From Trichoplusia ni (taxonomy: Eukaryota > Arthropoda > Insecta > Lepidoptera > Noctuidae): a DNA stretch of 64,000 bases. Below, one piece after another: positions 34,360-45,839 of the stretch (its first letter is position 1; each line of letters starts with the position of its first letter). The DNA lies in assembly GCF_003590095.1 (NCBI RefSeq), contig NC_039480.1, forward strand, positions 4,007,328 to 4,071,327. Reading direction: 5' to 3'. The notes beneath the pieces are model-generated. The model did not search any database and was not told the DNA's origin. It worked only from the letters and a program-made list of their open reading frames with translations. Position numbers and translations under genes: made by a program.

Positions 34360-34475
34360 ATCATCATCATTTCGTCCACTGCTGGACATAGGTCTCCACA
34401 AATGCACGCCATCGAGACCAATCTTCGGCTGCTCGCATCCAGTTCCTCCAAGCCATATTGCGCAGATAATCACAC
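34360..34475 (-). repeat. LINE 3'-end fragment
   Basis: Reverse complement reads like the C-terminal end of a lepidopteran LINE reverse transcriptase (the 'AEDWSRWRAF...VQQWT'-type ending, here ggtctcgatggcgtgcattt ... gtccagcagtgg). A similar fragment lies at 58280-58365. Confidence 0.6.
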
Positions 34476-34693
34476 TTTGACATAGATACAGTTTTGATTA
34501 TGATTCACCACATTCGGAAACCGAAAAGCACATCAAATTAACTTAGAAAATCAACAAAAAACGTAATATCCTAACCGAATCCAGCAAATACAATTTCAGA
34601 AACAAACTAAATCTATTTTCATCGAACATTTCCACGTGTTTCATTTACCCTGACGTCCTCGCTTCATTACCATACAATTCCCATTAGATTCAC

Positions 34694-34729
34694 TATAAAA
34701 AGTATTCCAGAGGATCTGAAGGTATCAGT
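34694..34729 (+). promoter_or_regulatory. TATA box and arthropod initiator of DH-PBAN
   Basis: TATAAAA at 34694-34700 is followed, at the usual 30-bp spacing, by ATCAGT at 34724-34729, the arthropod initiator (TCAGT). The start codon is at 34753, giving a 5' UTR of about 27 bases. Confidence 0.8.
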
Positions 34730-34752
34730 GTAGCATCACAGGCAAGACAAAC

Positions 34753-37700
34753 ATGTTCACTTCGTTGCAAATTTTCGGTATTACTCTAGTACTTGTAATT
34801 GCCTGTGTCTTATGCAGTAACGATGTCAAGGTAAGATTTTAATCTATTCTGATATTATAAAGCTGAGTTTTGTTTGGATTTTGAAAATTCTTTTATTGCT
34901 ACATATTCCATTTATTGGGGAAGGTTAAAAGATATGTCATTACGATTTGGTAAATAGGAGTAGAGAAGTTATGATTTTTTTTACAAAACGCCAACCGGGA
35001 AAAAATGCGCGCTATGTAAAACTAATAAGTAGTCCGATTTTTTGAGTGAGCCGATCACAAGTTATGCTACGCTTGACACGGTTGGTCCGTAAATGGGTGA
35101 CCATCTTTGTCATAACGAGTTCCTCCGTGTTTCGGAAGGCAGGTTAAATTGTGGGTTTCGGCTGTTATTCCTACATCTATGACAGTCGTTACAGGTAGTC
35201 AGAAGCTTAAAAAGTCTGACAACCAGTCTAACTAAGGGGTATCGTGTTGCCCAGGTAACTGGGTTGATTAGGTCAGATAGGCAGTCGCTCCTTGTAAAAC
35301 ACTGGTACTAATGTTAAATAAGTACATTTTGCTTAGCCGTTTTCAGCAAGTGAATACTTTATAGTACGCACATGAATTCTAAATGACATTGGTGTGTGGA
35401 TTCTTCTATCTTGGGCAGTCACATCAGTCCAACGATCAAACCAATAGGCTACCACTGATACTCCTATTTGATACATACTTCGCCTGCCTGGATATCTGTT
35501 ATGGCTGCAAAAATATTAACCCCTGCAACTAAGTCCAACAAGTTTTAATCCAATGTATCAGCCTACATACCAAATTTAATCGACATTGATTCAAACCTTT
35601 GGGCGTGAAGAGGCAAACGTATACTTACAAACAGCTCATATGCTTTCGTATTTAATATTTTTTTTATGTTTAGCTATTACTGTCCCACTGCATTGGCCTC
35701 CCTTCGGTTTTTCCACTCTTTCCGGTATAGATAGAAAATCAGTATTCAAAATCAAAAGTTTCTATTTCAAATAGGCCGTTTTAAAATGTTACAGTGGTGA
35801 GTTTAGTTGCACGATTCCTAAGTATCATTCTTAATGAGAAGAATCGGCTCTAAGTTACTCATTTAACGATTAATTGTTAATGTCTCAGGATGCAGGCAGA
35901 GGTGCTCACAGCGACCGGGGAGGACTGTGGTTCGGTCCCCGTTTAGGAAAAAGGTCTCTAGCATCCGAAAATAAAAAGTAAGTTTTTAAATACAGCTTTT
36001 TAAGATGTTACTAAAAAATATTTGATACGTATTTATTTTGTCGCTTACGAAGAATAAATATAACAGAAAATTAATATCTCATGTGACGTCACTTATTAAT
36101 ACTCTTTTAACGGGCAAGTGACTATCAAAATGTTTTACAATCTTTGATGCGTTTCATCTTCATATTTTTAATTGATTACATAAAGGCAATCATCTAAGCA
36201 ATATCATTAATTATTTTTAATTTTTAGGCAAGCTTTTCTGAAAGTACTGGAAGCTGCCGACGCTCTCAGATATTACGATGAACAATACCCCCGCGAACTA
36301 CAAGGTGTTGACCCCGAAACCAGTGGTAAGTCACTAAAACATACAGACAGACAAATATCTGTCTTTAGCTCAAGCTGATCTAAGCCGAATACTATCACTT
36401 CCATTAACAGGCTGTCTTTGTGCATGTGATTTGTATGTTTGTGAAACCCCCGCGACACAAGGATTAAATTCCTTAGTGCGGGAGTCGTTTTTTTTTTAAA
36501 GAAAATTTTATTCAGGATCTAATGTCCTATTAAGCAGGAATTTTACTTAAATTTATGACATATTGTGTGTGTTATGTAAACGGAAAGACAGCGTGGTGTT
36601 AGGGAGTTTGTTGCGCCGTATTTTCTCTCACAGCAAAATCACTTAGGAAGCGGTCAATAGTGGGCCAAACAGGATGATCCGTATTGTAATTTGTCATTCG
36701 AAAAGTGCTACTTAGCAGCCTAATACGAATAAATTATTTTTAATCTGATTTTATAGTTTTTGGGACCAGCCCTCACATTGCATTTCTTGCGCCTCTTGTA
36801 AACCAAGATCTACATTGGAACCAACAAAAACACCCGAAACAATTAACTGAATGAATGTCTTTGAGCATGTGCCTTGCATGTTTGTGAAACCCCTGCGACA
36901 CAAGGATTAAATTCCTCAATTAGGGAGTCGTTTCTTAACAAAAATAAATAATATGATGCAATCCCATCGAATTTGTACTCATTTAATTTCTTTCAACTTG
37001 TACTACGATCCAAAATCTTAAACCTTTCTCGTACATAACTAATGATGGCTTCTTACAGTTACAAAAAAGGTTATCTTTACCCCAAAGCTTGGAAGGAATA
37101 TAATTGATGAAGAGGAGGTTGAGAGAGAAGATTTTACCCCAAGGCTAGGCAGACAGGTCGTCGACGAGATGCCGGCTACCCCCACCGATCAACAGTTGTA
37201 AGTTAAATATTATGACTAGCCGCTGGTTTTTGAGCTGCTAAAATATTACCCTCTTAAAGCAATTGGGTTACAAGAGAAGATTATTTTAAAATCGAAGGTG
37301 TCAGCTATATTAAAATCAAATTTCATCGAAATCCGTCGAGCCGTTTGGGTGTGAAGAGGTTACAAACATACACACGTAAACGAACAAGGAAAAACCTCAG
37401 TGTGATTTACAAATTGTAAGAGGTTTATAACGGCGGATGAACTATCAACCATATGAAAAATCATACCTTTATTTAAAACACTTATTTTCAAATACGTACA
37501 AAAAAACCGTTATAAATTTCTGAAAAACATGTATAACAAGTCTTCGTGATCCACGAAGTCATGTCCTGAGTCTTTGTGCATGTGACTTGAAATGTTTGTG
37601 AAACCCAACACAAGGTTTAAATTCCTTAGTGCGCGAGTCGTTTTACAAAACCCTAACATTTCCTTCCTCTGAAACCAGGTACGGAGTTGACCAGAACACT

Positions 37701-38646
37701 ATTGAAAGCAGGGCAAAGTATTTCTCCCCGCGGCTTGGAAGATCTATGAACTTTTCTCCACGTTTGGGCAGGGAGCTTGCTTACGGTAAGACCAAATATG
37801 AATCCACTGAAAGATTTCTGTATTATCTGTTATCAGGTAGATAATTCTGTGGGATAAAATTGACACTTTTTGTATTGTCAATGAATTTATAATCGTTGTG
37901 GTGCTAAAATGTTTAGGAGACTACGAATCAAATTTAATCTAATTGCCATTCATTCATCGGCTATTGTAAATAGCAGAATTGGGGCCCTGGTAGGCGTGAT
38001 TATGTAGTTGTAATCATTTTTCAATTGACTTCAAAAATAATTTTGAATTACGTTATCAATTAGTATGTTTTTTTTTCGACTGAAAGTTATGTATATAAAA
38101 CTAGCCGTTGCCCGCGACTTCAAAAAGGAGGAAGTTCTAAATCTACCTCAGAACTTCGGTCTGATTAACCAATGTTGTTGATATTTTTTTATTTAACTTG
38201 AAATATGTCTGTATTTGGTCTCATAAAAAAATCATAAATTTTGGCATAGATGTTTTTATTTGAAGTCGATTGTATATAATAATAAAATTGGACAACATTC
38301 ACACAACGCCATCTAGTCTCAAATAAAGCAGAGCTTGTATTATGAGTACTAGACGACTGATAAACATACTTATATATTTCTAAATACATACATAATATAG
38401 ATAAATTACAGCCAGACACAGAACAAATGATCGTGCTCATCACACAAACATTTGTCCTGGGTGGGAATCGAACCCACGACCTCTGTATAGCAGTCAGGGT
38501 TACTAACCACTAGACCAATAGACCAGTATGTTAATGTTATTTTTTAAAAATATTGTGTACTTCTTCTAATAACTGTTTTTGTTCCAGAAATGCTGCCACG
38601 AAAAATAAGATTAGTGAGGAGCATAAACAAAACGCACTCAACGTAA
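34753..38646 (+). CDS. DH-PBAN: diapause hormone / pheromone biosynthesis activating neuropeptide precursor
   Basis: Six exons: 34753-34830, 35889-35977, 36228-36325, 37059-37197, 37679-37785 and 38588-38646. Phases agree throughout (0, 2, 1, 2, 1) and give 189 residues. Signal peptide MFTSLQIFGITLVLVIACVLC. Peptides in order: DH-like ending GGLWFGPRL-GKR; alpha-SGNP VIFTPKL-GR; beta-SGNP NIIDEEEVEREDFTPRL-GR; PBAN beginning QVVDEMPATPTDQQL and ending AKYFSPRL-GR; gamma-SGNP SMNFSPRL-GR. Each Gly is the amide donor. In Lepidoptera these suboesophageal-ganglion hormones act on FXPRLamide GPCRs to trigger pheromone synthesis, diapause, melanisation or ecdysis-related responses. The length and six-exon layout match the moth gene known to me. 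Unusual: PBAN is preceded by GR-Q rather than the usual GRR. A poly(A) signal AATAAA lies at 38766-38771. Confidence 0.97.
35050..35315 (+). repeat. 5S-rRNA-like SINE in DH-PBAN intron 1
   Basis: Well-preserved head (agttatgctacgcttgacac; aatgggtgaccatctttgtc) and body up to 'cctt gtaaaacactggtac' (read across the space). The 3' tail is missing. Confidence 0.75.
36410..36490 (+). repeat. tRNA-SINE 3' fragment in DH-PBAN intron 3
   Basis: Only the 3' part (tgcatgtgatttgtatgttt ... attaaattccttagtgcg) remains. A second such fragment lies in the same intron at 36850-36940. Between them, 36590-36750 carries a block (cacttaggaagcggtcaata ... aaaagtgctacttagc) that recurs at 55360-55450. Confidence 0.65.
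37545..37650 (+). repeat. tRNA-SINE 3' fragment in DH-PBAN intron 4
   Basis: Body and 3' end (gatccacgaagtcatgtcct ... ttaaattccttagtgcgc), ending about 30 bp before the exon-5 acceptor at 37678. Confidence 0.65.
38285..38530 (-). repeat. tRNA-derived SINE in DH-PBAN intron 5
   Basis: Full-length reversed copy. On the minus strand it has an A-box-like tggtctagtggttagtaac and a B box gggttcgattccc, then 'atgagcacgatcatttgttc', 'ctagtactcataatacaag' and 'gagactagatggcgttgtg'. Relatives are at 18600-18760(-), 53930-54505(+), 56095-56365(+) and 63055-63135(-). Confidence 0.85.
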
Positions 38647-39002
38647 TTTCGGAGGGAAAATTAAACGCTAGTGTTGCCATTTATATTTTTAAATGTATAC
38701 ATTAATTTTGGACGAAATAACTGATTGTTTATAATATAAATATTTAAGAATATAGTCGGTGTATAAATAAATGAAGTAATATATTATTTAAACCTTTCAT
38801 TTAGTTTCTCCTGTCTCTTTGTCTGTAATCAAATCTTGCAAGTTAAAGATCGAATTCCCGGTTTCCGAGTGACAAGTAGTTCCTGAGATTATTGCGTTCA
38901 ACAAACAAATAAACTTTATTATATTAGTATAGATATATATTATCCATTCAGGAACTTTAGACCACAGCTTTCTATATATGTGATAATATAATATATGTAA
39001 AA

Positions 39003-39515
39003 TTTTCTAATATATAAAATTCCCGTGTCACGATGTTAGTTACCGTACTCCTGCGAAACGGTTCGACCGATTTTTATGAAATTTTGTATACATATTGGGT
39101 AGGTCTGAGAATAGAACAACACCTATTTTTTATACCCCTAAGTGATAAGGGTTGCTCACACTAAAAAAAATATATTTTATTTTTTTGGACGAAATTGTTT
39201 GTTTTTATTTTTTTATAATGTGGCATTAAAATACATACAACTAGAAAAAAAAGTCGGCAAAACAACGTTTGCTGGGTCAGCTAGTATATATTATAAATAA
39301 TAATATACTAGCTTTAGCCCGCGGCTCCGCTCGCGTGGGAAACCGCTGTAAAGCATAATCCTCTTCCTTTTTTAGTTGATTAAAATAAAATATGTCTTAC
39401 TGTAATCCCTCCAAGATCATGTTTCCAAATTTTAATCTAGATCTGTTAAGTATTTTCGCGTGAAAGCGTAACAAATAAACTTACATTCCCATTTATAATA
39501 TTAGTAGAGATATCA
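39003..39515 (+). repeat. two adjacent retroelement tails
   Basis: 39003-39290 runs from 'tctaatatataaaattcccg' to 'gctgggtcagctagtata', as at 10510-10740. 39305-39515 starts 'actagctttagcccgcggct' and ends 'tttataatattagtagagat'. Confidence 0.75.
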
Positions 39516-39596
39516 AAAAGTCGTTTCAATGCTAACATGAAAATGTATAATCATAAAATAGAAATAAAAATATAATTTATAGTTTTAAAAGTAAAA

Positions 39597-41814
39597 TGCT
39601 CTTCTTGTATTTCCTGTGCTGTGAGTAACATTTAAAATGGATACAAACTGACTTTAATAATAATAATACCAGCCTTATACATCCCACTGTTGGACACAGG
39701 CCTCTTCCCGTATAGGGAAGGTTTGAGCATTGATCACCACGCTAGCTCACTGCGGTCGATTTCAGATTCCAATATTTTGAATCCAGGATTTCTCACCGTG
39801 TTTGCCTTTACTGTTTGTCAGTGGTGTCTTAGAACAATTAAGATAGTTTTTTTTATTTCAATTTCTACATCATCATTATCCTAGTCATTCTTAAATTATG
39901 TAATTTCGGGTTGACCAGTTTCACAAGGAGCGACTGTCCATCTGACCTCCTCAACCCCGTTACCTGGGCAACACGATACCCCTTGGTTAGACTGGTTGTC
40001 GGACTATCCTAGCTTCTAACTACCTGTTATGATTACGAAAGACGTGTAAATGACCCACAAATAAACGTGCCTCCGAAACACGGAGGAACTCGTTATCACA
40101 TGGATGGCCACCTATCCACGGACCGACGGTAGCAGTTGTAATTTAGCCACGAGCTAGTATTTTCATTACTACGTTCAAAAGTATATTACCTTCTTTCAAA
40201 TAATGCCTTTTTTGGCCTCAAATGTTCTCTGACGTGACGCAACATACTCTTGAATTCTCGTGTGTGTCTTCCTTATATTTTTTTCCTTCACAGTTCCTAG
40301 CAAAGACACTTTACTTTGTAATACACACATGAATAAATTGTAGGTTTATATCAATCTATTATCTATAACATTTATATCAATTCAGCTACGCAGGGAAGTT
40401 TTTTTTTGACAAACTAACAAAACGTCTATGTTTAGGTTACGTCACAGCCTTAACGGACCAAGCAGATAGCTATGTACTTCTAGCAGCAAACTTAGAAGAC
40501 TTCCGCAGTATAGCAAGGAAATTCGTACCAGCAAAAATCGCTGACCGAATCGTAAATATGGCCACAAATCACAGACAAAAAAACGACAACGATTACTCAC
40601 AAGAAAGTGATTTTAGCCATCAGGAACCGACTTACGAGGTACACACTGAAGCTTTTAAGAAGTCCATGCCACGTCACAATTACAAACAAAACTCAGCCCC
40701 AATGACACTCGACGAAATTGTAGAGAAAGTTAAAGAAAGACTGAAGGACGAGCTAGCACAGCAACCGCAGAAAATGGTACGCCTGTCTGCAAACAACGGA
40801 GGGAACCCAATCATGAACCAGTATGAATATGACGCCCCTGATAATATACAACCAGAAGAAATAGTTTACGAAGAACCTACCTATGATATAATTACAGAAA
40901 GACCGCCACCACGAATGAAACAAACACGTTTAGTACAAAAACGCATTGAGAGGAATCCCAACGTTATGAAAGGCAAGCAAATTGAAAGACAACGCTTAGT
41001 TGCTCAAGAAAGATTAGTCCAGAATCCTATCCGAATGAATCCAGTTAGATTTGTTGAAAAACCTGCAACAGCAAAAACTATACCGACGCTTAAACCTAAC
41101 TACTTAAAGCTAAAACCAAGAGGACAACGATTGGTTAAAAAAGAACAGCAAATTGTCGGCAATAAGAAGTTAATGAGGCGGCCGAAACCGAAAGTAACTA
41201 CACCAACAACGACGTCTGTTACTGAAATGGAAGTACCAACGAACGATGACGGGTTGATATTTGAAGCTGTTGATATGCAGAAATCGAATGACAGCTACGA
41301 GGATTATGTCACACCTCCAAGAGAAGAGCCTTACGCCACAGACGATGAGGAAATAACAACACCTGGCACATTAATAATAACATTCAAAAATAAAGTTATA
41401 AACACAGTACCGACAGCAGCTACTTTTGTAATTGAAGAGCCACTTGAGGAAGAATTGCAAGAAGAAATCTATGAGGATGAACCAACTGAAATTACAACGC
41501 CAGCGGAGTTGAAAGCTAGAACGGAAAGTCTATCTTACGAAGAGAAAGAAGTCAAATTAGATCCTAATGCGACAACTATAGCCGAAGTCACAATCAAAGG
41601 CAAAGGGAAACCTAAAATGAAGATTGGAACTATGATCCCAACTAGAGAGAGATTTAAATTGAGTAGTCCGAATTATTATGCGAAATTACCTACTATAGCT
41701 GAAAAGTATAATTTTAATGAACCCATACCAGAGCAAGATCAGGAGCCAGAGAATTTGAAGCCTATTGGCGCTCCGCCGAGTAATGTCAATGGGAAAGCTA
41801 TTTTTACAAGATAG
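39597..41814 (+). CDS. gene A: secreted Pro/Glu/Lys-rich protein of unknown function
   Basis: The large exon 40448-41814 is certain as coding: one long frame with strong codon character that closes with a stop. A 25-bp first exon at 39597-39621 (MLFLYFLC, donor gtgagt, phase 1) fits the acceptor gtcacag at 40447 and gives 463 residues beginning MLFLYFLCSLTDQADSYV. The first exon is less sure. The mature part starts with an amphipathic stretch (LEDFRSIARKFVPAKIADRI) and is then low-complexity: basic around residues 120-210 (RQRLVAQERLVQNPIRM), Thr/Pro-rich (KPKVTTPTTTSVTEM) and acidic (EEPLEEELQEEIYEDEPTEI). There are no cysteines of note and no known domain. Intronic repeats include a LINE end (39665-39760) and a 5S-like SINE (39875-40145). 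I do not recognise a family. Confidence 0.75.
39875..40145 (-). repeat. 5S-rRNA-like SINE in the intron of gene A
   Basis: From 'catcattatcctagtcattc' through 'ctgacctcctcaaccccgtt' to 'ctatccacggaccgac'. The 5' head is partly lost. Confidence 0.65.
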
Positions 41815-41829
41815 AATGGATTTTGACTA

Positions 41830-43029
41830 GCGTTAAAATATACACGTATTATTAACGCAATAGAGTATCTGTGTAACAGCAATAGAAAATATTCGATATA
41901 AATATGAAGATGACAGGGCCCCAAGTCTACTATCTACAATGGCCGATGAATAAATGAATATGGGAGTAAATTAGCACGATTCGTATTTAAAAGCATTTTT
42001 AAACACAATAATTTTAAATTCAGTATGGGGCGGAATATTCACGATCAATACAAATTAAACACGTTCAATAATAATTTCCAATTGTTGTGTTTGCAAAATG
42101 CTTAAAAAATACTGTTCATTGTATTTTTTTCCGTTGCTTGTACAAAAAATCTTTTCAAAGAGCCAGTTGTAATACGTTTAGAAAACGCTAGTCTGAACCC
42201 GACCTGAGAAGATTATGTATAAATAGAATTTACATTAAAACTATCGTTAAATGTGTGTCTTATTTATTAATAAACATCCTATGCTTGTTTCGAGGTTTCT
42301 CCTTTCGCAGGATAGCAGGGAAATGTACATAGATTTAAGCCTATACTGTAACACCTTCAACACATTGTAATGTTTAATGCTAATAAATGATTAGAATATG
42401 AAATATATACAGCAGCTTGTTTAAAAAAAAAATTACATTATAGCGATATCGATCGAGTATCTAATATCATTTATATTTTATCCTGCTTGTTAAACAATGC
42501 CATTTCATTTAATTTCTCTACAATCGTGTCGAATTTCCGTCGAATAGTGCTATAAGAGTCCGGGAACAGAGTGTGCAGCTGTGTTAGCACACGTTATGGC
42601 ATAGATGGTCACCCATCCAGCGGCGAACCTTTTTTCTTGTTAACGAGGGGTAATCGGGGTCAGAACAGGTACATACATACATACAGGACTCTTACTGACT
42701 AAACCTGAACCGCCGGGTGACGTCATCCGTGTTGTTGTGTCGGTGTATGGCAATGCGTTGCAATCCTTCATACACCAACAGACCTACCATGTCAACCTCT
42801 GATCGGTCAACTTGAGTCGACCCACCGCCGCGTCAGCTGAAACTACATTTAATAATTATAATACACATAAGATACGTGTATGCGTAATCAGTTCTTTGTA
42901 GTCGAGTACACCTCAGAATGTTCCAAAATTTCAAGAGTGTGTTGCGTCACGTCAGAGGTCTACGGGCGGTTTCAACTCTGACACCAGGTTGTACATCAAC
43001 CATACGATGAAAAAAAAACACGACCACAG
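41830..43029. other. intergenic stretch between genes A and B
   Basis: 3' flank of gene A with candidate poly(A) signals (aataaa near 41948 and 42271-42276). 42650-42850 is a decayed element with 'gactaaacctgaaccgccgg' and the reversed 'gtgtcggtgtatggcaatgc' words seen at 45850 and 48120. No gene was recognised. Confidence 0.5.
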
Positions 43030-43429
43030 TTGAAAAATACTTTTATTTGCTTATATTTTACTGACTATAGTTGTTAAAGTCATATATTTGTTGGCCGTTA
43101 ATTTGTTTTAGGATATTTGTACGAAACCCTTATTTTCGTGAGTCTGACTTACACTTGGCCTGTTATTATGCAGTTTATTTAAAGAAAAACTTAGTCAATG
43201 CATTAATAATAAAACTTTACACACAATTCTGAAATCACCTGATCAAATACCAAAGAGAAATAAAATTTATCGTTACTGTAAACATTTTCAAGAACGTCTT
43301 TAACATTTTCGTTAAATTAACACAAATTTCAAAAACACTAATATCCAAATTAATCTTTAACACTTTTTTCTAACAAATTCGTAAAACTCTGCGACGTATT
43401 TGTTCTTTTCTTTTTAATTTTGTTTCTTT

Positions 43430-43669
43430 TTAATGCTTAGGTATGAGCACTTCTCCGAGGTACAATTTTCTATGTCTTCTGATTGTAAATGTTCTCGGGA
43501 ATAATGTTAATCCTCTTTGCTCTCTCACCCTTTCAACATTGTAAATAATAATCTCATTCATAGGTTCAATTTTACTCGGTAACCTCAAAACTTGTGCCAC
43601 ACATATTGTGAAGAACAAACATTGAATTGTGAAACAAACCGCCATTTTGTGGAAAGTTTTCGCGCTCAT
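43430..43669 (-). CDS. gene B: small secreted peptide, unknown, intronless
   Basis: A single open frame of 79 codons. The second Met (codon 9) gives a cleaner signal peptide, MAVCFTIQCLFFTICVA, and a 71-residue product. The mature part is QVLRLPSKIEPMNEIIIYNV, then ERVREQRGLTLFPRTFTIRR and HRKLYLGEVLIPKH: basic, without Cys after the signal and with no known domain. It is intronless, unlike the neighbouring secreted-protein genes. The IRRHRK run could be a prohormone-convertase site, but no amidation signal follows. I do not recognise it; coding status rests on the signal peptide and composition. Confidence 0.55.
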   Translation of the reverse strand: MSAKTFHKMAVCFTIQCLFFTICVAQVLRLPSKIEPMNEIIIYNVERVREQRGLTLFPRTFTIRRHRKLYLGEVLIPKH

Positions 43670-43889
43670 ATTTACGATCGTTAAATTTTATTTTTATTTC
43701 TTTTTTAAAGCATGTTATTGTTCTGCCGTGGAATAAAATTTCGTAATCTGTGTTATAAAATTTGAATTCGGAAATGTTGCATGAAGGAGGGAAATCTTTA
43801 TATTCCGTATTTATTTGTTTTACTCTTTACAGCTAAGATATAATTTAAAACAATCTTTACGGATTTATTAAAAATAAATAAATAAATCG

Positions 43890-43985
43890 TGCGGCCGTAT
43901 TGCCACGTTGAATGGCAATTCTAATCCTCTGAGCGAGGTAAAAGCCAGCTTTTCGGTCACGAGAAGTGTCAACATGACGATTTGC
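43890..43985 (-). pseudogene. second copy of the 34107-34244 ORF remnant
   Basis: Diverged copy of the FYLAQRIxIAIQRGN segment on the minus strand. It lacks the C-terminal SDADEFFDA part and an in-frame start. Confidence 0.45.
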
Positions 43986-44474
43986 TAGATCTTACAAATA
44001 TTTTTTGCAAACCAGTTCAAACGATACAACCCCGTACGTTTAAGGTTCTCAGCAGAGCTAGCTCAGCTCGACGTATCGGAAATATGGGATTACGTAAGAG
44101 TATCGACCCAAGTAGATTTCCACCCTAAGGGCCTATCTTTCAAGGGAATAACGCATAATGTCTAATCTCGTAGCTATTATGATCAATAAAAAGATCTCGT
44201 ATTCCAAAAAAACATTGGCAGTATTAAATGACCATGTACTTATTACTTTTAAAAAAACTAAGTATTGACCTCAGTCGTTGGCCCTAAAATAAATCATTAA
44301 TCAATTGTGAATTGGGCGCCATTTTGTACGTTCAAATGATAATAAATCATTTACAAGAACAAATTGTGTTCTGCTTTCATATGACGAAAAAAGTGTAGTT
44401 AATATCAAATCTCGGCATTTTTTCATTTTCTTTTCTGCAAGTGTAATTTCACGAAAAGTTTTTAAATCCTATCC

Positions 44475-44685
44475 TAACTAATATTATAAATGCAAAAGTA
44501 ACTCTGTCTGTCTGTTACGCTTTCACGTCGAACCCACTGAACTGATTTTAATGAAATTTGGTACAGAGATAGAGTTGACCTTGAGAAAGAACATAGGATT
44601 GTTTTTATCCCGGACTTTTGAAGAGTTCTCTTGGATACGCGATATAACCGACCTCGAAGCCGCGAGCAAAAAGCTAGTTATCTAT
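44475..44685 (+). repeat. retroelement fragment, uninterrupted copy of the 7467 family
   Basis: Runs from 'tatcctaactaatattataa' through 'ctctgtctgtctgttacgct' and 'gatagagttgaccttgagaa' to 'gcgagcaaaaagctagtta'. It serves as the empty-site reference for the nested insertion at 7550. Confidence 0.75.
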
Positions 44686-44829
44686 AAAAATGAGTTTTAT
44701 TTACCTACTTAGTTAACTTTTGACAGGTGAATGTTGAAAAACAAGAAGTTATTTTTTAAGAATAGAACGTGGAGTCCTAAGCCAAGGATGTAATAATATG
44801 TTGCGAGCTAGATAAATACATAAACTACT

Positions 44830-45530
44830 GTACAAGTTGATCGATCACAGATTAAGCTACGCTTGATACGGTTGATCCGTGGATGGGAGACCATCTATGT
44901 CATAACGAGTTCCTCATTGTTTCGGAAGGCAAGTACCGAATAGCTTGACTGCTTGCAAAATTCCCTGCTATATAAGGATTTAGACTTTTTTTAACGCGGT
45001 CGTTTTAACAAATTAAATCAAACAAGATATTCCAAGTCCCACCTTCTCCAGCATCAGATTGGCTCCATGTCATCATAATATTACATAGTCACACAATATA
45101 CATACACATGCAAAGTGTCATCTCAATCGGAAACCGGGACTTCGATCTTTAACTTGTAAGATTTAATTACAGACAAAGGGACAGGTACACAGACTAAGTA
45201 GAATATTGATTGCTATTTAACATTTCATCATAATCCTAGCCATTTCCTAACTATGTTGCGGTCGGCTTCCAGTCTAACCGGACTCAGCTAAGTACAAGTG
45301 TTTTACAAGGAGCGCCTATGTGACCTCCTCAACCCAGTTACCGGGGCAACACGATACCCCTTGGTTAGACTGGTTGTCAGATTTTCAACCTGTAACGACG
45401 GTCAAAGATGTAGGAATAACAGCTGGGACCCACCATTTGAAGTGCCTTCCGAAACACCAAGGAACTCGATATGACAAAGATGGTCACCCACCTACGGACC
45501 ACGTCAAGCGTAGTTTAACTTGTGATTGAT
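44830..45530. repeat. three clustered repeat copies
   Basis: 44830-44935: head of a 5S-like SINE (+), with cagattaagctacgcttgat and gatgggagaccatc. 45050-45185: 'gctccatgtcatcataatat' family (+). 45225-45530: near-full-length 5S-like SINE (-), ending gtcaagcgtagtttaacttg. Confidence 0.75.
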
Positions 45531-45839
45531 TCACTTATGCGGTATTGACGCTATTTAACATTTAAAAACCAATTTTATCGAAGGTATTTCTTTATTCTTC
45601 CTTATAGTAATTAAGTTTATGCTGAACACTCGGATTCTTCCGTATCTGGACATTTTTTCGGTTTCGGCTTTGTCGTGTATCTTATCGACTTTGATGAAAG
45701 CGTTGATCCTGTCAAAGAAATCACATATAAGTTCCTATACTTCTTGCATCGCCTTTGACGGACGAGGCTTGAATGCTTTACAGCATTGTCATAATGGCCA
45801 TAAGATTGCGGGCAGGCCAGTAATTATTGTATGATTTTG

